This document shows positions 44,601 through 50,383 of a stretch of DNA of 64,000 nt, piece after piece. This stretch comes from JAWXBR01 sp034440235 (GTDB lineage: Bacteria > Bacteroidota > Ignavibacteria > Kapaibacteriales > Kapaibacteriaceae). The notes beneath the pieces are model-generated. The model did not search any database, was not told the origin of the DNA, and saw only the letters and a list, made by a program, of their open reading frames with translations. Location of the stretch: the NCBI GenBank assembly GCA_034440235.1, contig JAWXBR010000023.1, forward strand, positions 1-64,000, written 5' to 3'. Positions within the stretch are counted from its first letter, which is position 1. Every line of letters begins with the position of its first letter. Made by a program: the position numbers and the translations under genes.

Positions 44601-45301
44601 AGCCCGGAAGAGCTGCCGTGCCAGACAGCAAAGCTGCCGGTACCGACTGGCTGGCCGCCGACGCTCTGGTCGTACGGGGCACCCACAATGATATCGGAGT
44701 ATCCATCCCCATTCACGTCACCTGCACTTGCCACGCAAGCGCCGAATGTAGCGGCAGGGGCTCCGACCCTAGCAAGGGAAGCTGACCATGAAGCAACTTT
44801 TGGCGATGCCGTTGTAAGCCCACTTGACGAACCGTGGTAAACAAAGACTGACCCCTTCGCGCCATCGTATCCGGGGTCTCCTACTAACAGGTCGGAGTAT
44901 CCGTCGCCATTCACATCGGCAGATGCGATCGACGAGCCAAAACTCCCGTGCAGACTAACGTTCGTGCCATTGTGGCTCCAGGTAGCGGTGGAAGGAAGGC
45001 CAGTGGATGATCCATGATACACGTAAACCTTGCCCACTTGCGTGCCGCTTACTTTGAAGCCTGGTGCTCCAATCGCAACGTCGCTGTAGCCATCACCATT
45101 GAGGTCACCGGCGGACGCTACACAAGTCCCGAAGACGTCGTTACTGGTCTCACCATTAAAGGTAATCGTTGGTGAGGTAACCAGTGGGTCGATGGTAACG
45201 GGATATACAGCATTTGCATCGTCGACAGCAATAGAAGCGCTCCCATTTTCCACCACAAAGGAAGACGCCAGTTCGCGACCGATAGCATCATAGACGTACA
45301 A
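41690..45301 (-). CDS. FG-GAP repeat (integrin-like propeller) protein, main part
   Basis: About 1203 residues from the first Met after a frameshift; the frame is open back to 45345. It contains 14 FG-GAP-type calcium-binding repeats of the form GDVNGDGYSDVIVGAP (one degenerate, SAGENMLTGHAGVLVGAP), about 60-65 residues apart, enough for two seven-bladed integrin-like propellers. It ends with a Cys-containing beta domain and a tail resembling a sorting domain (ASYSVFSVDGRLIQSGSI ... VVFVEVVQQS). FG-GAP propellers mediate adhesion or ligand binding outside the cell. The N-terminal part of the same gene is in the other frame (45288-45905); joining them at about 45327-45332 restores the common pre-propeller domain. 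DNA repeats of about 190 bp follow the protein repeats. Confidence 0.88.
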   Translation of the reverse strand: MYVYDAIGRELASSFVVENGSASIAVDDANAVYPVTIDPLVTSPTITFNGETSNDVFGTCVASAGDLNGDGYSDVAIGAPGFKVSGTQVGKVYVYHGSSTGLPSTATWSHNGTNVSLHGSFGSSIASADVNGDGYSDLLVGDPGYDGAKGSVFVYHGSSSGLTTASPKVASWSASLARVGAPAATFGACVASAGDVNGDGYSDIIVGAPYDQSVGGQPVGTGSFAVWHGSSSGLGSTGTWANADWTGYMTDGQTNPYSGTTVGCAGDVNGDGYSDICVGAPSYDGGHTNEGRIAVWHGSSTGLGASGSQANADWYAEPNATNTNLGETAAGLGDFNGDGYSDLAVGAPQYDDGQTDEGGVFVWCGSGSGLGSTGTGSNMDFKATSNLTSAALGYSISSNGDVNGDGYADLLAGCPFYASGHTAEGIAVVWLGGPVSASNDAGLGTSGTITNADWSYQSDEANANAGKSVAMAGDVNGDGYSDVVVGTPNSSNTSKTSNGRAVVFHGGAYGPQTTAGWTYGVDQADLMMGFSVSSAGDVNGDGYDDVVIGAPMYDEGASTNKGKVYAFYGSSTGIPTTASWSRSIDSTKMDRFGFCVTSLGDLNADGYGDIAVGIPYFDVTTGGDEGRVYIFLGSSTGLPSTSGQLVLAGTDQLDEHYGWSVSSAGENMLTGHAGVLVGAPGYDGVPNEGTTYYDNGRVYQYEGLNGGVGNYVMWSAAYPQSWAEFGTSVACAGDVNGDGYDDVMIGAPGYDGVYSDEGLVAIFLGGSGGLSPTTVVGCHKTIRGDQSYARFGYSVACAGDVNGNAYSDIIIGAPGYDDGNTDEGCAFVYHGTASGITATGTPAGAAWKCGGTQNSAELGTSVAGAGDVNGDGYSDVIVGAPLYDDGQVNEGAAFLWVGSSTGVNADVDGTNANTTWLSQSDVAGAKSGTSVAGKCDVNADGYSDVIVGAPIFDVSAYLTDNSGRAMLFYGNASIGVPSLPRQFRTDLTTPIVPPMRCNSTSQAGFGVKGRGFIGRLKVKAEYEVKEQANAFNASSTALTSLWTNSGTAGTSLSQIISGLNTGTAETKHKFRIRLRYRCIEGGIQPFGPWRFLSTNALNEADLYSTSAPSYKLAAHNPVVADPSCTDYDYAIVTGASSITLRRHQPAEPASYSVFSVDGRLIQSGSISPHTSEQYIPLPGIIGVVFVEVVQQSCRTVHSALMMQ

Positions 45302-45905
45302 TTTGCCATAGTTGATTGGTAAACTGTTTCCCTTCGGGCTGGGAACCAGTCATGGTTAATGTGTGACTATCGGCCGCCCGCATGGAGTTACAGTTAAGGA
45401 TCTCTAGCGGTAGGACAAGAGCCTGGGCATCATCCGGTTTTGCATGGACGATGAAATTCTGACGAATGCCATCCTCGGTGTTGATGTATTCTGTTGTAAG
45501 ATCGTCCGTGCGGATGCTCAGCAAACTGTCGCGATACTGAGCGTAGGGTGTACCGGAGGTCCTTACAGAAATGCGGATACCAGTTGGGTCTGCATTGCCG
45601 TTCTGGACTTTTACCATCATGCCGGATTGATCGAATTCGGCATACAGCCTGTGGGCTTCGTTAGGCGCACAATACACATCCGCATCAGTTTTTCGCTTTA
45701 TGCGATACTGATCATTCCGGATTTCCTGACGGGCCAACTGCAACCATTGCAAGCTGTCCGGGCGCTTGTGTTCCGGGGCACGGAGGGTGGACGAACTCGG
45801 TGTACTGGGAGCTCTACTTATGGTAGATATCACTACTCCTGCACATACAACACCGGCGAGCGCCATCCATAGGATGCGCCGGTTCGTTGAGGTAATCTGG
45901 CTCAT
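45288..45905 (-). CDS. FG-GAP protein, N-terminal part (frameshifted)
   Basis: 205 residues from ATG 45905 (AGGG upstream). It has a short N-terminal anchor (RRILWMALAGVVCAGVVI) and the pre-propeller beta domain (SLLSIRTDDLTTEYINTEDGIRQNFIVHAKPDDAQALVLPLEI) common in secreted FG-GAP proteins. The frame is lost after SQPEG and stops at 45288. Skipping one base in the GGGAAA run at 45327-45332 continues directly into NSLPINYGKLYVYDAIGREL of the next frame, the expected sequence for this domain. So this is one gene with a +1 base, either a sequencing error, a mutation or phase variation at a homopolymer. Confidence 0.82.
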   Translation of the reverse strand: MSQITSTNRRILWMALAGVVCAGVVISTISRAPSTPSSSTLRAPEHKRPDSLQWLQLARQEIRNDQYRIKRKTDADVYCAPNEAHRLYAEFDQSGMMVKVQNGNADPTGIRISVRTSGTPYAQYRDSLLSIRTDDLTTEYINTEDGIRQNFIVHAKPDDAQALVLPLEILNCNSMRAADSHTLTMTGSQPEGKQFTNQLWQIVRL

Positions 45906-46306
45906 AAACAAATCCCTAAATAAGTAAGGTAAGTCTGGGACGACATTGTGTCGTCCACATCAGTCAACCTAACGGGGAACAGAGCCAAAAACAGTACCAC
46001 TGTTTGTAAAATTGAGACAACACTAATTCGGGTCGAAATGTTGATAATGATCGAAAATCTGACCCATCCACTCTCACCCATGATCTCGCGAAGCCAGTTC
46101 TAATGCGCTATTCAGCCTACCTGCAGACAGGTGTCACCGTACCTTCAAAAAGTGCATAAGGTCAAAGAAGTGTGAAATTGAGACAAATTAATTTTTCAAA
46201 TACCCTTGCGCATTTCGCTCTTTTTATGCTGGCTACCCTCTCGACATTTCTTAGCCGTAACATCGGCCTTAAGTTCACCCGATGCTTCCCTCCATCGCGA
46301 CTATTC

Positions 46307-46528
46307 AGATCTCCCTTTGATCGCATAACGCCTACAATCGCTCGTGTAGTGACCGTGCCCTTGTACATCGAGCTTGTAGGACTGCATGATGTCATCCAGT
46401 GCTTGAGGGGCTGGCAAGATTCCCACCTGCACCTCTTCACCATTCATGGCAAAGAGTATGTCGATCATCGCACGTTCGATCTTCCTGAGGCGGAAGATGA
46501 ACTTCTAATGACGCTTGCCGAGGCGTGA
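46307..46528 (+). pseudogene. Remnant of a pRiA4b ORF-3-like (IS/plasmid-associated) gene
   Basis: The plus-strand frame ends RITPTIARVVTVPLYIE ... LVGLHDVIQCLRGWQDSHLHLF ... TIHGKEYVDH, which matches the pRiA4b ORF-3 family pattern (IxPxIwRxVxVP, LHxVIQxxmGWxDSHLHxF). The upstream part of the frame does not look like the family and the C-terminal half (YDFGDxWeH region) is missing, so the gene is truncated at both ends. Such genes are often plasmid- or transposon-borne. The frame is continuous within the recognisable part. Confidence 0.65.
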
Positions 46529-46622
46529 ACCCACCCTACAATTCGATCGGGTCAAAGCACAGTCGCGTTTGGATGCCCTGATCATAAGTGAAAAAGGATA
46601 TCCTTGGGAAGATGAGGAATGA
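46527..46622 (+). pseudogene. Short C-terminal coding remnant
   Basis: The frame starting at 46527 reads FDRVKAQSRLDALIISEKG then YPWEDEE and stops at 46622. The composition looks like a real C-terminus, for example of a small antitoxin-like or regulatory protein, but no start and no family are visible. It directly follows the pRiA4b-like remnant in another frame. Confidence 0.35.
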
Positions 46623-46782
46623 GCATTGTTCCATTCTAACTGGAGAGCGGTAAAATTATCTTAGCGGAAACCTTGGCTGTGTAACCTTACCGTAATATGG
46701 AAAGCGTCTCAAAATTCGGCCTAACGATAACTTGAGTCGTATGGGCGTCTACATTCTGGTCTCGCATCGCCGTAGCGTATCA

Positions 46783-48852
46783 CTAGCTCACCACATGTTC
46801 GCGCAGTATCTCTGCGATGTCCTTGACCTTTACCGAGTCGATCTTATCGGCGGCTTTTACGCCGTCAGTAATCATTGTTGTGCAGAACGGACAGTTTACT
46901 GCGATGGTCTCTGCACCCGTGGCGAGGAGTTCGTTGGTGCGATTGATGTTCACACGTTCGCCTACCGTTTCTTCCATGAACATTCTGCCGCCACCTGCGC
47001 CGCAGCAGAAACCCTTATCACCAGAGCGTGCGACTTCGATGACTTGCAATCCGGGAATATCTGAAAGTGTTGCGCGAGGCGCTTCGTACTCGTCGTTGTA
47101 GCGTCCGAGGTAACACGAGTCGTGATACGTGATTGTCTCGTTGTTTATCTTCTCGCGGTCGATCTTGAGACGTCCATCTGCGATAAGATCACGGATGAAT
47201 TGCGTGTGATGAACGACTTCGAAGTTGCCTCCGAACTGCGGGTAGTCGTTTTTTAGGGTGTTGAAGCAGTGCGGACACGTTGCAACAATTTTCCGCACCT
47301 GATAGCGCTGTAATGTCTCGATGTTTGTCATGGTGAGTGATTCGGCGAGATACTCATTGCCAGTGCGTCGAGCGACATCGCCATTGCAGTTTTCCTCTGT
47401 ACCAAGAATGCGAAAGTCAACGCCGGCAATCTGCATGAGTTCTGAAAACGCACGTGAGATTTTCTTCGCACGCTCATCATACGAACCGGCGCAGCCAACC
47501 CAGAAGAGCACTTCCATTGTTGCGTCTTCCGCTGCGGTCCTGATGCCGAGGCCTTCAGCCCAGTCTGCACGATCGGAATGTGCAAAGCCACCCCACGGAA
47601 CGGCGTTTGTTTCCATGTTGCTGTAGACATCGGGTAGGAGGGCAGACTCTTCGTTAAAAGCCCCTTCCATCATTACCATTGACCGACGCATGCCGACGAT
47701 GGCTGGAACGTGCTCGATGTTAACCGGACATTCCTGCATACAAGCACCACAGGTGGTGCACTGCCAAAGCGCTTCGGGCAGTACATAGTCGCCGATGAGT
47801 TTTTTGTCCCACACGACTTGCTCTTCTGGCGTAAACTCGAGCCCCTTACCCTGCTTTAGAAGCAGTGGAGCACGGTCCATCGTTCGAGCATGAATATTCA
47901 CGATGATGGCACGTGGGTCGAGGATTTTGCCCGTCTGATTCGCCGGACACACACTCGTGCAGCGTCCGCAATGCGTGCACGTGTACCCGTCGAGCAAGGT
48001 CTTCCAGCTAAAATCTTCGATATCAACAACACCGAATCTTTCTACGCCCTCGGCTTCGAACTCAATTTTTTCGAGGACGTTGCTTGGCCCTAACGGACCC
48101 AGAAAAACATTCGGGATTGAGGTGAGCACATGCAAGTGCTTCGAGAACGGCAGATAGTTCAAGAATGCGAGAATCGTGATGCCGTGAACCCACCATGCCG
48201 AATGAAATAGTACATATAAAGCCCCACCAGAAACCGGAGTACCAGAAGCACCCGACTCGGTCCCGCCCGCGAACAACGAGGCGATTGCATTTCCTAGCGG
48301 CCAGGCAATTGGACGAAATGCCCATGTGTAGTCGGAACCCATGACGTGCTGACGAAGCGAGTTCTGAATGAGAAGTGCAACAACGATCGTAAATATTGCA
48401 AGTAAAATCAGTCCGGCTTCGACCTTTTCATGTTCAACCTGCAGTCTTTTGACTTTCGTGATGTACCGACGCCAAAGGGCAGACACCGTCCCCAAAATGA
48501 TTAGCAGGCAGAAGACATCTGTAAGCGCCGTAACAACAGAATAAATAGGTCCCAAGAAATTCAGCGACCATGCGGGCTGAAGTCCTTCGAGCACCATTTC
48601 TGTTGCCGCAAACAGAAGGACGAGGAAGCCCCAGAAGATGGCAGCGTGAATCGGACCCGCCGTTTTGTCGCGAAGAATCTTGCTTTGCCCGAAGCCAACA
48701 ACTAGCGTGGTTACAAGTCGTTCGGGGATACGGTCCCAGCGAACTTCCGGACGTGCAACACGCAGCCATGAGATGAGTCGGAAGGCACTAATGCCGAAGA
48801 CCGTCAACGAAGTCAACAAGACTCCGAGAAAAACTAGATTCTCTAGCTGCAT
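46783..48852 (-). CDS. HdrD-like membrane Fe-S protein, probable ETF:menaquinone oxidoreductase
   Basis: 689 residues from ATG 48852, which has GGGAG 6 bp upstream. N-terminal half: about six transmembrane helices like the NarI/cytochrome b-type membrane subunit (HAAIFWGFLVLLFAATEMVLEGL, SAWWVHGITILAFLNYLPFSKHLHVL). Middle: two 4Fe-4S motifs, CTHCGRCTSVCPANQTG and CTTCGACMQECPVN. C-terminal: two CCG domains (WVGCAGSYDERAKKISRAF ... CPHCFNTLKNDYP; YHDSCYLGRYN ... CCGAGGGRMFMEE) as in heterodisulfide reductase HdrD. This architecture is used to pass electrons from ETF to menaquinone in many bacteria. Here it would serve the acyl-CoA dehydrogenase at 24194 (inference; etfAB not seen). Confidence 0.88.
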   Translation of the reverse strand: MQLENLVFLGVLLTSLTVFGISAFRLISWLRVARPEVRWDRIPERLVTTLVVGFGQSKILRDKTAGPIHAAIFWGFLVLLFAATEMVLEGLQPAWSLNFLGPIYSVVTALTDVFCLLIILGTVSALWRRYITKVKRLQVEHEKVEAGLILLAIFTIVVALLIQNSLRQHVMGSDYTWAFRPIAWPLGNAIASLFAGGTESGASGTPVSGGALYVLFHSAWWVHGITILAFLNYLPFSKHLHVLTSIPNVFLGPLGPSNVLEKIEFEAEGVERFGVVDIEDFSWKTLLDGYTCTHCGRCTSVCPANQTGKILDPRAIIVNIHARTMDRAPLLLKQGKGLEFTPEEQVVWDKKLIGDYVLPEALWQCTTCGACMQECPVNIEHVPAIVGMRRSMVMMEGAFNEESALLPDVYSNMETNAVPWGGFAHSDRADWAEGLGIRTAAEDATMEVLFWVGCAGSYDERAKKISRAFSELMQIAGVDFRILGTEENCNGDVARRTGNEYLAESLTMTNIETLQRYQVRKIVATCPHCFNTLKNDYPQFGGNFEVVHHTQFIRDLIADGRLKIDREKINNETITYHDSCYLGRYNDEYEAPRATLSDIPGLQVIEVARSGDKGFCCGAGGGRMFMEETVGERVNINRTNELLATGAETIAVNCPFCTTMITDGVKAADKIDSVKVKDIAEILREHVVS

Positions 48853-48873
48853 AGACACTCCCAAGTGAGGGTG

Positions 48874-48881
48874 CAAAACTA
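48874..48881 (-). promoter_or_regulatory. Candidate -7 promoter element for the HdrD-like gene
   Basis: Minus strand reads TAGTTTTG (exact TAnnTTTG), about 22-29 bp upstream of the ATG at 48852, implying a leader of only about 15 nt. No clear -33 TTG. Confidence 0.4.
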
Positions 48882-48953
48882 CGGACACTCGTATACTTGT
48901 CCGAATTCAGGTAACCCCAATCACATCTTTACTCCTCCGAATTCTATTTTCCT

Positions 48954-50252
48954 ATGCGCAGCTTTCCGATAATCTTTTTCTGCTGTGTGCTCGCCCTCGA
49001 GGGTGTTGCGCAGCCAACTACACCGAGCGTACTAAGTCCGACCATCCTTGTCGATGCTTTTGCATTTAAAGGACCTGTTGGCGACACACGCGCTCGCGTC
49101 GATGTCTACCTAAGTGTGCCCTATCAGTCATTGCAGTTCGAGGCATATCAGAAATCTTTAGCTGCTCAGTACAACGTGCACATTTTGATGCGCGATTCTG
49201 CCAGCAGCAAGGTGTTGGATACGGCCTACACACAATCAGTTGTGGAAGATGAGTATGGCATTGCTCGAGGGTCCACAGGTAAGGCCGACAACAGTACTCG
49301 CACATTTGCACTGCAGCCTGGTACGTACCGCATCGAGGTCACTGTCAGCGATCAATTCTCGCGCCGCGAATACGAGCAGACCCGATCACTTGTCGTGCCC
49401 GATCTCGTGAACGACATCCCAAACCTCAGCAGCAGCATGTACCTCAAGGAAATCGAACAGCGCGGAGATCGATATCGCATTACACCGTCGGTGGGCGACG
49501 TAATCTGGATTGCCGAATCGCCCCTTTTTGCATTTGTTGAGGTGTATACCGACAGCACTCCCCGTACTTGTGGTCTCTCGTGGCAGATTGCGGCAACGGA
49601 TGGCAAGGTGCTAGCAAAGGGGCTAGGGCCGGTATTTACGTGCTCTCTACGAACACAGCAGACGTTCGTACCAATAACAGTGCCCGTTCGGTCCGCCGCA
49701 GGCTCGTACACGTTCACATTGCGGCTGCACCCTGCACCGTCTGGTACCATCGACTCGTCACGCACCTTGGCAACACGTGAGCGTCTGTACGTCGTCCCGC
49801 GATCACTAACCACGTCCATTCTCAACGACCTCCACAAAGCCATCAAGCAGTTGATTTATGTTGCAGATCAGTCAGATCTCGACATCATACGAGCTGCTCA
49901 GAACGACGCCGATCGTCAGCTACGGTTCGAGGAGTTCTGGAAACGGCTCGACCCTACACCAGCAACCACGCGTAACGAAGCATTCGAAGATTACTACAGT
50001 CGCATAGAGGCCGCAAACAAACGGTTCAAGTCATACTCAGAGGGGTGGCTTACAGACATGGGACGAGTCTTCATTGTCTATGGTGAGCCCGTGAACATCG
50101 AGCGTTATTCATCACAGTCAGGCACAGCCTTGCTGATTCGGTGGACCTACGCCAACAACCTGATTCTAACCTTTGAAGACTCAACAGGATTCGGCGATTA
50201 CCGACTACGGACTCCTATCCCACCGGGCATTCGATATAAGTACAAGCGCTAA
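48954..50252 (+). CDS. GWxTD-domain secreted protein
   Basis: 432 residues with a signal peptide (MRSFPIIFFCCVLALEGVAQP). N-terminal beta-rich region with DVYLSVPYQSLQFEAYQ and RTFALQPGTYRIEVTVSDQFSRREYEQTRSLVVPDL. The C-terminal part has the GWxTD pattern: ANKRFKSYSEGWLTDMGRVFIVYGEPVNIER, preceded by AFEDYYSRIEAANKRF and FWKRLDPTPATTRNEAFEDYYSRI. GWxTD proteins are typical of Chlorobi/Bacteroidota and relatives and are of unknown function. Here it is divergent from the HdrD-like gene. The gene end is exactly duplicated. Confidence 0.9.
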   Translation: MRSFPIIFFCCVLALEGVAQPTTPSVLSPTILVDAFAFKGPVGDTRARVDVYLSVPYQSLQFEAYQKSLAAQYNVHILMRDSASSKVLDTAYTQSVVEDEYGIARGSTGKADNSTRTFALQPGTYRIEVTVSDQFSRREYEQTRSLVVPDLVNDIPNLSSSMYLKEIEQRGDRYRITPSVGDVIWIAESPLFAFVEVYTDSTPRTCGLSWQIAATDGKVLAKGLGPVFTCSLRTQQTFVPITVPVRSAAGSYTFTLRLHPAPSGTIDSSRTLATRERLYVVPRSLTTSILNDLHKAIKQLIYVADQSDLDIIRAAQNDADRQLRFEEFWKRLDPTPATTRNEAFEDYYSRIEAANKRFKSYSEGWLTDMGRVFIVYGEPVNIERYSSQSGTALLIRWTYANNLILTFEDSTGFGDYRLRTPIPPGIRYKYKR

Positions 50253-50282
50253 CCTTCCGACGAACGCTAACCTTCCGACGAA
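50247..50282 (+). repeat. Perfect 2 x 18-bp gene-end duplication
   Basis: CGCTAACCTTCCGACGAA at 50247-50264 (containing the stop) is repeated without change at 50265-50282 and begins a third time (CGATG). Both stops are in the same frame. Confidence 0.95.
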
Positions 50283-50315
50283 CGATGTCATTTGTTACAA
50301 ACCAATTCCGAAGAC

Positions 50316-50352
50316 AAAAAAAAGCCGACCCCTAGTGGGGCCGGCTTTTTTT
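50316..50352. terminator. Bidirectional intrinsic terminator
   Basis: Eight A, then a stem of GCCGACCCC with GGGGCCGGC (one mismatch) around a small loop, then seven T. It sits between convergent genes (48954 + and 50384 -), fitting termination from both sides. Confidence 0.92.
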
Positions 50353-50383
50353 GTAATGCTGAGATGATCAGTGCTACGACATG

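Larger units (their letters stand above)
45906..46782. other. Gene-poor region with gene debris
   Basis: This 877-bp stretch has no intact gene. It holds two fragments described below and two copies of AAATTGAGACAA (46012 and 46174), about 162 bp apart. The sequence near 46033-46080 (GGGTCGAAATGTTGATAATG, AAATCTGACCC) looks like an insertion-sequence end, but I cannot confirm it. The rest appears non-coding. Confidence 0.55.

Noticed and set aside
41690..45345. Repeats in the FG-GAP gene as a mobile or CRISPR element
   Set aside because: Repeats are in frame and encode FG-GAP motifs.
45288..45345. Programmed +1 frameshift
   Set aside because: No known slippery stop or rare codon context; a simple one-base insertion at GGGAAA explains it.
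46172..46310. N-terminal part of the plus-strand frame before the pRiA4b-like remnant
   Set aside because: No family resemblance and hydrophobic chance composition; only the later part is kept.
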